Assembly (NCBI GenBank): GCA_022826345.1
Contig: JAJDVB010000017.1
Coordinates: 1-64,000 of the forward strand
Source: Alphaproteobacteria bacterium
GTDB taxonomy: Bacteria; Pseudomonadota; Alphaproteobacteria; UBA828
DNA: 64,000 bases
Reading direction: 5' to 3'
A program made the position numbers and the translations under genes. Of this stretch, positions 25,465 to 33,048 are shown in pieces; position 1 is the stretch's first letter; the number at the start of each line of letters is the position of its first letter. Under the pieces are notes generated by a model. It was not told the origin of the DNA. It saw only the letters and a list, made by a program, of their open reading frames with translations, and did not search any database.

Positions 25465-26328
25465 ATGCGCTATGAAGAGCCCCTGGTCTCGCCCAACGGC
25501 GACCGCTTCGTCCTGATCGAGTTCGGCGACGACGGCGGGCTCAGGCTCAACCTGCAGGCGCGCGGCTTCGCCAAGGCCGTGGACGAGGCTCGCATACCCG
25601 GCGTGATCGAGACCAATCCGGGCTTCAACTCCGTGCTCATCGAGTACGACTGGCAGCGCATCGCCTACGACGACCTGGTGCGCGAGGCGCTGGCGTTGGC
25701 CGACGCGGTGGGGACCCCCGACGAGATCGAGAGCCGGCTGGTCCACGTGCCCACCCTCTATCTCGACCCGTGGACCCGCGGCTGCATGGAGGAATACCAC
25801 CGCACCATCAAGGAGCGGCCCTACGACCCCGAGTTCATCGTGGCGGAGAACGGCCTCTCGGGGCTCGACGAGCTGGTCGCGCTCCATTCGGCGACGGAAT
25901 ACTGGATCGGCATCATCGGCGCCTATCCCGGCCTGCCGCTCATGCGCCCGCTCGATCCGCGCTGCATCATCTACGCGCCCAAGTACGACCCGCCCCGCAT
26001 GTGGACGCCCCAAGGCGCGGTGGTCTGCGCCGGCGGCCAGAGCGCGATCCAGACCCTGCACTCGCCCGGCGGCTTCAACATGATCGGCCGCACGCCGCTC
26101 CCCATGCTGGACCCGGAGGGGCGCATCCCGGCCTTCGGCGGCGGCATCGCGCTGCTCCGCGTCGGCGACCGCATCAAGTTCGATCCCATCGACCGCAGCG
26201 AATACGACCGGATCGAGGCGAAGCTCGCAGAGGGAACCTACCCCTTCAACATCGTCGAGTATCAGCGCTTCTCGCTTTCGGCCTACGAAGCCTGGGTCGC
26301 TTCGCTTGACGCGGAGCAGCGGCATTGA
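25465..26328 (+). CDS. pxpB: PxpB/KipI-like carboxyltransferase subunit 1
   Basis: A 287-residue protein of the carboxyltransferase CT_C_D (KipI/PxpB/allophanate hydrolase subunit 1) family. The conserved second half is clear: GIIGAYPGLPLMRPLD, PQGAVVCAGGQSAIQTLHSPGGF, MIGRTPLPMLDPEGRIPAF. With PxpC and PxpA, such proteins form ATP-dependent 5-oxoprolinase; no PxpA (LamB/YcsF) gene is next to it. The sequence is divergent, so the substrate may differ. Start ATG 25465 fits the family; ATGs at 25453 and 25456 are alternatives without better SDs. Confidence 0.75.
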   Translation: MRYEEPLVSPNGDRFVLIEFGDDGGLRLNLQARGFAKAVDEARIPGVIETNPGFNSVLIEYDWQRIAYDDLVREALALADAVGTPDEIESRLVHVPTLYLDPWTRGCMEEYHRTIKERPYDPEFIVAENGLSGLDELVALHSATEYWIGIIGAYPGLPLMRPLDPRCIIYAPKYDPPRMWTPQGAVVCAGGQSAIQTLHSPGGFNMIGRTPLPMLDPEGRIPAFGGGIALLRVGDRIKFDPIDRSEYDRIEAKLAEGTYPFNIVEYQRFSLSAYEAWVASLDAEQRH

Positions 26329-27326
26329 GCCCGGTGCCCGTCATGGAGGTGCTGAAGCCCGGCCTGGAAACCACGGTCCAGGACTATCCGGGCCGCATCG
26401 GCGTGGTCAGCACCGGCTACCCGATCTCGGGCCCGATGGACGGCTGGTCCTTCCGCATCGCGAACCGCCTGGTGGGCAACGACGCCAGCGCCGCGGGGCT
26501 GGAATGCCAGTTCATCGGCCCCACGCTGCGCTTTCACGACGACCGCGTGGTCGCGGTGTGCGGGGCCGAGATGCCTGCCGCGCTCGACGGCGAGCCCTTC
26601 GAGAGCTGGACCAGCGTCGCCGTCCGCGCCGGCCAGACCGTGGCGCTCGGCTCGGCCACGCGCGGCGCGCGCGCCTATCTCGCGGTCTCGGGCGGCATCG
26701 ACGTGCCGCCCTTCCTCGGCTCCCGCGCGACCTATCGCCTAGGGCAGATCGGTGGGGTGGAGGGAGAGCCGCTCAAGGCGGGGCAGCACCTGCCGCTTGG
26801 TACTGGTGACGGCACGCCGGGCCGCCGGGCCGCGGCCCACGCCCGGCCGTGCTTCCCCGAGGACCGGGTCTGGTCGGTCGAAGCGGTGCCGGGGCCCAGA
26901 GAGGACTGGATCGACGAGGCCGGTCACGCCCGCTTCCTGACCAGCGACTGGCGCGTCTCCGCCCACAGCAACCGGGTGGGCGTCCGCCTCGAAGGGCCCG
27001 AGTGGACCTTCACCCGCCGCGCCTACGACAAGTCGCCGGAGAACGGCACGCACCCCTCCAACATCATCGAGCACGGCTACGGCCTTGGCTCCATCAACCT
27101 CTGCGGCCAGACGCCCATCGTCCTCGGACCGGACGGGCTAACCCTCGGCGGCTTCATCAACCCCTACACGGTGCCGACGGGCTCGCTCTGGAAGCCCGGC
27201 CAAGCGCGGCCAGGCAACATCTTCCGCTTCACCGCGGTCACGGTGCGCGAGGCTCAGGAGGCCCGTGCCGCGCTCGATGCGCTCTGCGAAGCACCCGACG
27301 CGATCGAGGAGATCGGCGCAGGCTGA
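26325..27326 (+). CDS. pxpC: PxpC/KipA-like carboxyltransferase subunit 2
   Basis: A 333-residue CT_A_B (biotin-dependent carboxyltransferase-type) protein, the usual partner of PxpB. Visible: PGLETTVQDYPGRIGVVSTGYP near the start, GGIDVPPFLGSRATY, VSAHSNRVGVRLEGP, and GSINLCGQTPIVLGPDGLTLGG. Start TTG 26325 overlaps the pxpB stop (TTGA) and has GGAG 8 nt upstream; ATG 26343 is possible. The pair follows the LeuCD-like genes and precedes an ABC permease. Confidence 0.8.
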   Translation: MSPVPVMEVLKPGLETTVQDYPGRIGVVSTGYPISGPMDGWSFRIANRLVGNDASAAGLECQFIGPTLRFHDDRVVAVCGAEMPAALDGEPFESWTSVAVRAGQTVALGSATRGARAYLAVSGGIDVPPFLGSRATYRLGQIGGVEGEPLKAGQHLPLGTGDGTPGRRAAAHARPCFPEDRVWSVEAVPGPREDWIDEAGHARFLTSDWRVSAHSNRVGVRLEGPEWTFTRRAYDKSPENGTHPSNIIEHGYGLGSINLCGQTPIVLGPDGLTLGGFINPYTVPTGSLWKPGQARPGNIFRFTAVTVREAQEARAALDALCEAPDAIEEIGAG

Positions 27327-27361
27327 GGGCACTCCAGTCCCCGCCGCACCGGTTTCTATCC

Positions 27362-28198
27362 GTGACCTCTTCCCGCTTCCGGCCCCACCACGCGCTCGGC
27401 CTCGTGGCCGCGCTCACCTTCGCGCTTTCCCCCGTCTTCTGGATGGTCTCCACGTCGCTCAAGCCGCTTGCCGAGTGGGCCGCCGTGCCGCCGCCCTGGG
27501 TGCCGCGCGACCTCACGCTCGGCAACTACGCGCCGCTCTTCCAGCGCTACGAGGAGAGTTACGTCACCGCGCCGAGGACCGGGCTCGGCGCCATCCTCGA
27601 TTCCTTCATCATCGCCGGCGGTACCACGGCGCTCGCGCTCGCCATCGGGCTGCTCGCGGCGATCGGCTTCTCACGCTACCGCGCGGGCAGTGACCGGCTC
27701 GCCATCGGGATCCTTGCCGTCCGCGCCGTGCCGCCGATCACGCTGGCGATCCCAGCGCTCTTCCTCTTCACCTCGATGGGCCTGCGCGACACGCACATCG
27801 GCATCATCCTGGTCCACACCGCCTTTGGCGTGCCGTTCTCCTTCTGGATGCTGAAGAGCTTCATCGACGAGGTGCCGCCCGCCATCGAGGAAGCCGGCAT
27901 GATGGATGGCATGAGCCGCCTGCGCGCGCACCTCGTCGTTACCGTGCCGATGATCCGGGGCGGGCTCGCGGTCACCGGCCTCTTCATCTTCATCCTCACC
28001 TGGAACGAGTTCCTGCTGACGGTCACGCTGAGCGACAAGCTGATCGTCACCGTGCCCATCTATCTGCACCACCACACCGGGGTTTACGGCGTGCAGGCGG
28101 CGCTCGCGGTCGCGGCGGCGCTCCCCATCGTGCTCTTCGGCTTCCTGATCCAGAAGCACCTCGCCCGCGCGTTTACCCTCGGCGCGATCAAGCAGTAG
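27362..28198 (+). CDS. ABC transporter permease, carbohydrate type
   Basis: A 278-residue inner-membrane protein with six hydrophobic segments, of the MalG/UgpE type. The EAA loop that contacts the ATPase is visible as EEAGMMDGMSRLRAHLVVTVPMIRGG, following SFWMLKSFIDEVP. It would import a sugar or polyol, but no binding protein, second permease or ATPase gene is adjacent, so its partners must be encoded elsewhere or are lost. Start GTG 27362. Confidence 0.8.
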   Translation: MTSSRFRPHHALGLVAALTFALSPVFWMVSTSLKPLAEWAAVPPPWVPRDLTLGNYAPLFQRYEESYVTAPRTGLGAILDSFIIAGGTTALALAIGLLAAIGFSRYRAGSDRLAIGILAVRAVPPITLAIPALFLFTSMGLRDTHIGIILVHTAFGVPFSFWMLKSFIDEVPPAIEEAGMMDGMSRLRAHLVVTVPMIRGGLAVTGLFIFILTWNEFLLTVTLSDKLIVTVPIYLHHHTGVYGVQAALAVAAALPIVLFGFLIQKHLARAFTLGAIKQ

Positions 28199-28248
28199 GT
28201 GGATCGCTCGGCGGACAGGCTGGCACCCTTACCGCATCAGAGAACGAT

Positions 28249-28264
28249 ATAGTGCGAGCACTAT
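28249..28264. promoter_or_regulatory. Short palindrome ATAGTGC-GA-GCACTAT
   Basis: A perfect 7-bp inverted repeat with a 2-bp centre lies 51 bp after the ABC permease stop, in an AT-richer gap. The tight centre suits a dimeric repressor site better than an RNA hairpin. No regulator gene is adjacent. Confidence 0.3.
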
Positions 28265-28327
28265 TCTTCCCAAATGGCGTCCATTATCGTCCCGATTTCG
28301 TGGGATTGTCCTTGTCTGTGACAAGCG

Positions 28328-28429
28328 TTAGTCGAGGAGAAATGACAGTAAGGCCATGAACGAGACAGTGCCGACAAAAGCCGCCAAGGCGCTGCGCACT
28401 ACCGGGTCATTGAAACCGTATTTGAACAC
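28328..28429 (-). CDS. Candidate 33-aa single-span membrane protein
   Basis: GTG 28429 is preceded by AAGGAGGGG at 5-nt spacing, a very strong SD. The 33 residues are a short polar start (FKYGFNDPVVR), one clean membrane helix (SALAAFVGTVSFMALLSFLL), and a final Asp. The frame stays open upstream to 28558 but without an SD and with unconvincing sequence. Small proteins like this often act as subunits of membrane complexes; no partner is next to it. Confidence 0.45.
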   Translation of the reverse strand: MFKYGFNDPVVRSALAAFVGTVSFMALLSFLLD

Positions 28430-28719
28430 GAGTACCCCTCCTTCATCGGTCGAGTAGCGACACACTTGCGAGTGTTTCGTTGGAAATGCGTCGAGAAGGG
28501 ACCGGTATTTGCAGTGATCTTCTTCGCGAGCAACACTTCCTGTCTCCCGCGAGACCATTGCAAAAGTTCACGAGTGAATTCCAATACAATTATTGTTGAT
28601 GTAACCTAAGAATTTGCAATGGAAGAACTCATGTATGTCGGGGAAACATAGGGGACTTTCGACGGCTTGAGTTTGTGCTTCTGCCCGGCGTGCTGCGCTG
28701 TAGTCGGAATGAGCGATCA

Positions 28720-28741
28720 CAGCGGCCGTACCCGGCCGCTG
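28720..28741. other. Hairpin, 9-bp perfect stem
   Basis: CAGCGGCCG pairs with CGGCCGCTG around a TACC loop. It is the second of two hairpins downstream of the aminotransferase gene that ends at 28798 on the minus strand, and may add to termination there. Confidence 0.4.
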
Positions 28742-28766
28742 CCTCTCCGCTCGGTGTCGGGTTGCC

Positions 28767-28791
28767 GCGAGTCCGTCAGGGACGGACTCGC
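28767..28791 (-). terminator. Hairpin after the 28798 aminotransferase
   Basis: A perfect 11-bp stem (GCGAGTCCGTC / GACGGACTCGC, 3-nt loop) begins 6 nt beyond the stop codon of the minus-strand aminotransferase. Position and strength fit an intrinsic terminator, although no T-run follows. Confidence 0.55.
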
Positions 28792-28797
28792 TCTACC

Positions 28798-30123
28798 TTA
28801 GCCGAGTGCGGTGTCGACCTCGTCCAGGATCGCGTCGAAGACCCCGATGGCGTCGCCGATCTGGTCGGCGTCGATACAGAGCGGCGGGCCGATCAGGAGG
28901 CCGTTGAGGCAGGTCCGGGCCTCCAGCCCGTGCTCGACCAGCCGGCGCTTCATCAGGTCGTTGAGCGCCGCGTGGTTCGGCGCGGTCGAGAAGGGCGCGT
29001 CGGTCGCCGGATCGGCGGTGAGCTCGATCGCGCCCAGCAGGCCGAGCGAGCGCACGTCGGAGACGCACGAATGGCGCGTCTTGAGGTCCTCCAGCCCCGA
29101 AGCCAGTACCTTGCCCATGCGCGCCGCGTTCTCGATCAGCCCGTCGTTCTCGTAGGCGTCGAGCGCGGCGCAGGCTGCGGCGCAGGCGATGGGATTGCCG
29201 GTCTGGGTCGAGCCGAGGGGAAACCAGTCGTCGTCGAAATGCGCGGCGACGTGCGGCCGCATCAGCACAGCGCCCATCGGGATATAGCCAGAGGTGATGC
29301 CCTTGGAGACCGCCATCAGGTCGGGCACCACGTCCCAGTGCTCCATGCCGAACCAGCGCCCGGTGCGGCCGAAGCCGCAGATCACCTCGTCCGCGATCAT
29401 CAGGATGTCGTAACGGTCGCAGATCTCGCGCAGCATGGGGAAGTATTCGGGCGGCGGCTTGATCCCGCCGCTCGCCGCCGTCATCGGCTCGACAATGACC
29501 GCAGCGATCTGACCCGGTCCCTCGCGCTGGATCACCTCCTCCACGCTCTTCGCGCACTGTACCCCGCAGCCGGGGTAGGAGAGCGAGAAGGGGCAGCGAT
29601 GGCAGTAGGGGTCGAGGAAGCGGACGATGTTGGGGTGTTCGTAGCCGACGGCGAGCCGCCGGGGGTCGCCGCTCGCCGACATCGAGCCTGAGGTTGTGCC
29701 GTGGTACGAGCGGTACTTGGCGAGGATCTTGCGCCGCCCGGTCACCAGGCGCGCGACCATCATGGCGATCTCGGTCGCCTCGCTGCCGCTCCCGGTGAAG
29801 AAGGCGGTCTGGATATCGCCCGGCGCGATCTCCGCGAGCTTGCGGCCGAGCTTCTCGCGCGCAGCGGTGGTGTGGTGCGGGCCGATGTAGCAGAGCCTGC
29901 CGGCCTGCTCCTGAATCGCCTCAATCACCTTGGGGTGCTGGTAGCCGAGATTGACGTTCACCAGCTGCGACGAGAAATCGAGATAGCGCTTTCCTCCCGT
30001 GTCATAGATGTAGGCGCCCTCGCCGCGCTCCATCTCGATCACCGGATCGAGCGCGTTCTGCGCGGCCCAGGGGATGATGTCGTAGCGCCGGTTCGCACCG
30101 GCGGTTGCCATCGCCTCGCTCAT
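28798..30123 (-). CDS. Class III aminotransferase, catabolic type
   Basis: A 441-residue PLP enzyme of the omega-amino acid/taurine-pyruvate aminotransferase group. Motifs: RYLDFSSQLVNVNLGYQHP, FFTGSGSEATEIAMMVAR, YRSYHGTTSGSMSASGD, ILMIADEVICGFGRTG, and AVSKGITSGY with K274 as the Schiff-base lysine. Start ATG 30123 has AGGAGGAA 4 nt upstream. It precedes, in the same direction, RidA and MtnK genes; RidA removes reactive enamines that PLP enzymes release, so the pair makes sense. Substrate unknown. Confidence 0.85.
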   Translation of the reverse strand: MSEAMATAGANRRYDIIPWAAQNALDPVIEMERGEGAYIYDTGGKRYLDFSSQLVNVNLGYQHPKVIEAIQEQAGRLCYIGPHHTTAAREKLGRKLAEIAPGDIQTAFFTGSGSEATEIAMMVARLVTGRRKILAKYRSYHGTTSGSMSASGDPRRLAVGYEHPNIVRFLDPYCHRCPFSLSYPGCGVQCAKSVEEVIQREGPGQIAAVIVEPMTAASGGIKPPPEYFPMLREICDRYDILMIADEVICGFGRTGRWFGMEHWDVVPDLMAVSKGITSGYIPMGAVLMRPHVAAHFDDDWFPLGSTQTGNPIACAAACAALDAYENDGLIENAARMGKVLASGLEDLKTRHSCVSDVRSLGLLGAIELTADPATDAPFSTAPNHAALNDLMKRRLVEHGLEARTCLNGLLIGPPLCIDADQIGDAIGVFDAILDEVDTALG

Positions 30124-30160
30124 GTCTTCCTCCTGCGCCCTTCAGCGGGCACGGTTGTCG

Positions 30161-30508
30161 CTAGCGCGCGGCCACTATCATGATCTCGACCGTGTAGTCC
30201 GGCGTCGCCAGTCTGCTTTCGACGCAGGCGCGGCAGGGCGGGTTCTCCTTGGAGACCCAGGGGTCCCACACGCTGTTCATCTCGTTGAAGGTCCGGATGT
30301 CGGAAAGCCAGACGTTGGCGGTGAGAATCTGCTCTTTCGACGAGCCCGCCTTTGCCAGCAGGGCCTCGATCTTGGCCAGAATCTGCCGGGTCTGGCCGGC
30401 GACGTCCTCGCTGGTGTCGTCCGCCACCTGGCCGGCGAGATACACGCGGTCGCCGTGCACAACCGCCTGGCTCATGCGCGGGCCTTTGTCGAAGCGTTGG
30501 ATGGTCAT
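30161..30508 (-). CDS. ridA: RidA-family protein
   Basis: A 115-residue member of the YjgF/YER057c/UK114 family, which hydrolyses 2-aminoacrylate-type enamines or imines. Visible: AVVHGDRVYLAGQVADD, QTRQILAKIEALLAKAG, ILTANVWLSDIRTF, and PCRACVESRLATPDYTVEIMIVA. The Arg in ESRLA corresponds to the catalytic Arg of RidA. Start ATG 30508 has GGAGA upstream. The gene is 37 bp before the aminotransferase and likely in one operon. Confidence 0.87.
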   Translation of the reverse strand: MTIQRFDKGPRMSQAVVHGDRVYLAGQVADDTSEDVAGQTRQILAKIEALLAKAGSSKEQILTANVWLSDIRTFNEMNSVWDPWVSKENPPCRACVESRLATPDYTVEIMIVAAR

Positions 30509-30566
30509 GGCAAGTCTCCGTTTCCTGTTGTTGGTCGTTATGGCAATGGTAGCGGGCAAAGGCTCT

Positions 30567-31859
30567 TCACGCACCGGCGCGGGCGTGGAATTCCCGCGCC
30601 GCGTCGGTGACGGCCTCGATCGTCGGGTACGCCGCAGCGTTCAACAGCAGCTCGCGGCCGAGGAGCAGGGCCGGGCGCTCGCAGGCGGCGCGGCGGTCGG
30701 GGTCCTCGATCCACTCGAAGTCGATGTTATGGGCGATCCCCAGGATGCGCCGGATCATCTTGGCGGCGCCGAACTGAATCGTATCGGTGAAGAGCGCGGC
30801 GATGGCGGCATCGCGCGCCTGTGCCAACGAAGCGGCACCCTCGGGTCCGTCGAAGAGCGCCGCCGGGTACGCATCGCCCGCGCGCTCGGCCCAGAGCGCG
30901 CCGTAACGCTCGGCGAAGGCGTGCCAGAAGGTCTCAGCCGTCTCCAGCACCCACGCCTTGTAGGCGGCGCGATCGTCGGCTTCGGTCGCGTGGCCGTCCT
31001 GGCTGAAGTAGTTGAGCAGTAGGTTGCCGACGAAGGCGCCGGTATCGAACCCCATCGGCCCATAGAACGCGAACTCGGGGTCGATCACGCGGGTGTCGTC
31101 CTGCGTCACCATGATCGAGCCGGTGTGCAGGTCGCCGTGGATCAGCGCCTCGGCGTTCCCCATGAACTTGCACTTGAGGCGGGAGACCGCGCGCTTCAGC
31201 GGCGCGTCGGTGCGAAAGGCCGCGGCGAGGTCGTCGAGCTGCGGCGAGGTCCAGCGGTTGTTGTCGTGGACCATGTAGGGCTCGGTGAAGATCACGTCCT
31301 CGGTGAGCTTGCAGAGCGCGGTGTTGCCGCAGAAGAGAGCGACGCGCGCCTTCTTCTCCGCCGCGCTCGTCCCGAGGTCGGAGGTGAAGAAGAGTGTCCG
31401 CGCCATGTACTCCGCCATGTCGGTGGCGGCGCGCGGGTAGCGGATACCCTGGATCATGCCCCGCCGCATGATGATGTGGGGCTCCAGCAGCTCCATCGCG
31501 ATCAGCATGAGCACGGGGTCGAAGAGGTAGATCTCGGGCGTGAGGCCCGGCGCATGGCGGCCGTGCTCCACCAGCGCCTCGTGCTCGAAGAAGGCGCGTT
31601 CCAGCGGCAGCGGCCAGCTCTCGCCCACCAGCCGCACGTAGGGCAGTGCCTGCTTAACGCAGAGACCGCCGGCCGGGCCGTGCACCAGGAAGACCAGGTT
31701 GAGATTGCCGTCGCCGACCTCGTCCACCCGCCAGCCCGACGGCTCACCGCCGAGGCGCGCGCGCAGTTCCGGCTGCTCCGCGAGATAAGGAGCGAGGGTG
31801 TCCACGTCGAGCGGGCGGTAGCCCTCGGGAATGACGATGGCGGATTTGTCTGCGCTCAA
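30567..31859 (-). CDS. mtnK: S-methyl-5-thioribose kinase
   Basis: A 430-residue kinase of the methionine salvage pathway, phosphorylating methylthioribose at C1. The N-terminal start (IPEGYRPLDVDTLAPYLA), the nucleotide segment VGDGNLNLVFLV, the catalytic loop HGDLHTGSIM, and DPEFAFYGPMGFDTGAF all match MtnK. Length is normal. Start TTG 31859 gives the family start (SADKSAIVIPEGYRP); no strong SD is present. No mtnA is adjacent, so the rest of the pathway must be elsewhere. Confidence 0.88.
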   Translation of the reverse strand: MSADKSAIVIPEGYRPLDVDTLAPYLAEQPELRARLGGEPSGWRVDEVGDGNLNLVFLVHGPAGGLCVKQALPYVRLVGESWPLPLERAFFEHEALVEHGRHAPGLTPEIYLFDPVLMLIAMELLEPHIIMRRGMIQGIRYPRAATDMAEYMARTLFFTSDLGTSAAEKKARVALFCGNTALCKLTEDVIFTEPYMVHDNNRWTSPQLDDLAAAFRTDAPLKRAVSRLKCKFMGNAEALIHGDLHTGSIMVTQDDTRVIDPEFAFYGPMGFDTGAFVGNLLLNYFSQDGHATEADDRAAYKAWVLETAETFWHAFAERYGALWAERAGDAYPAALFDGPEGAASLAQARDAAIAALFTDTIQFGAAKMIRRILGIAHNIDFEWIEDPDRRAACERPALLLGRELLLNAAAYPTIEAVTDAAREFHARAGA

Positions 31860-31908
31860 GTTTCGCTCGATCCGTGCTTCAGGGCGGCCTGACCTTAGTC
31901 GATCGCCG

Positions 31909-32919
31909 CTATTCGCCCCATACCTCGCCGAAGACCCTGACCCAGTTGCCGCCAAGGATTTTCTTCGTCGTTTCTTCGCTGTAACCGCGCTCCAGCAGGC
32001 GCTTGGTCAGATTTCGAATGTCACGCGGCGTGGCGATCCCGTTGGGGAAGTGATGGGGCGGCAGCGGATAGGACTCGGGCCGCCAGTCGCCGACTGCGAC
32101 CCGGTGCTCGTACATCCGCATGGCCTCGTCGTCGTCCACCACTGGCACCTGCCCCTGGTAGTAGTCGAGGCCGAGGCCGACGTGATCGTCATCGACGAGC
32201 CCGACGGCATAGTCGATGTGGTCGACGAACTCGTCGAGGGTCGGTCTCGGTGAGGCGCTGACGAAGGACGGAAAACCGACCATGCCGACGAGACCGCCGG
32301 TCCCTGCCGCCGCCTTCATCTGCTCGTCGGTGATGTTCCGGCGCGAGTCCCGTACCGCCTTGGGGTTCGCGTGCGAGAAGACCACGGGGCGCGAGGATGC
32401 CTCGATCGCCTCCATCGTCGTTCGGTAGCCGGTGTGAGAGCAGTCCACCACGACGCGCGCCTCGTTGAGGCGCTCGACCACCTTGAGGCCGAAGGTGCTG
32501 AGCCCGGCGTCGGTTCGCTCCTCGCAGCCGTCGCCCACGCGGTTCTTGACGTTGTAGGCGAGCTGGATCATGCCGACGCCCAGAGCCTTGTAGGCGTCGA
32601 TCAGGTTGAGGTCATCCTCGATCGGCTCGGTTCCCTGGAAGTGGAAGAATAGGCCGAACTTGCCGGCGGCCTTGGCGGCCGCGAAATCGGCGGCGCGCGT
32701 GATGCGGACGAGCCTCGGGTCCTGATCGATGGCGCGGAGCCAATCGCCCAGCGCGCGCAGGGTCGGGCCCGCGCGCTCGAAGGCGCCGACCGTCGGGCCG
32801 GCCGCGCTGACGCCCCCTTCGATCCACCAATCGATGTACTCGCGGCGCACCATCAGTGGACAGACCGCGTCGATCACGATGGCCTCGTCGTGGATACGCT
32901 CGTAGTCGGGCTTTGCCAC
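31909..32919 (-). CDS. Membrane-dipeptidase-family (M19) hydrolase
   Basis: A 336-residue zinc peptidase of the renal dipeptidase family. Seen: DEAIVIDAVCP at the start (first metal ligands; the usual H-x-D is altered to D-A-V), FFHFQGTEPIEDDL with the bridging Glu, VVDCSHTGYRTTMEA and VVFSHANPKAVRDSRRNITDEQM (metal-binding His residues), and VGLGLDYYQG with the final Asp. No signal peptide, so probably cytosolic. Start GTG 32919 has GGGAAG at 5 nt. It may act on dipeptides or D-amino-acid derivatives. Confidence 0.83.
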   Translation of the reverse strand: MAKPDYERIHDEAIVIDAVCPLMVRREYIDWWIEGGVSAAGPTVGAFERAGPTLRALGDWLRAIDQDPRLVRITRAADFAAAKAAGKFGLFFHFQGTEPIEDDLNLIDAYKALGVGMIQLAYNVKNRVGDGCEERTDAGLSTFGLKVVERLNEARVVVDCSHTGYRTTMEAIEASSRPVVFSHANPKAVRDSRRNITDEQMKAAAGTGGLVGMVGFPSFVSASPRPTLDEFVDHIDYAVGLVDDDHVGLGLDYYQGQVPVVDDDEAMRMYEHRVAVGDWRPESYPLPPHHFPNGIATPRDIRNLTKRLLERGYSEETTKKILGGNWVRVFGEVWGE

Positions 32920-33048
32920 GCCTGCTTCCCTCTCCGCTGTCCGTTATGACTCCGCGATCGGGCCCCTCATGTCCATGGCCTCTTGCGGGGTGGGCGCAGG
33001 GAACCACATGGACTAGGAGTCTCCCTTCGTCTCGAAAAGGTCGCCTCC

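Noticed and set aside
28249..28264. Transcription terminator at the ATAGTGC palindrome
   Set aside because: A 2-nt centre is too short for an RNA loop and no T-run follows; an operator is more likely.
28430..28558. Longer version of the small membrane protein (start at 28558)
   Set aside because: No ribosome binding site at the upstream start, while the internal GTG has a near-perfect one.
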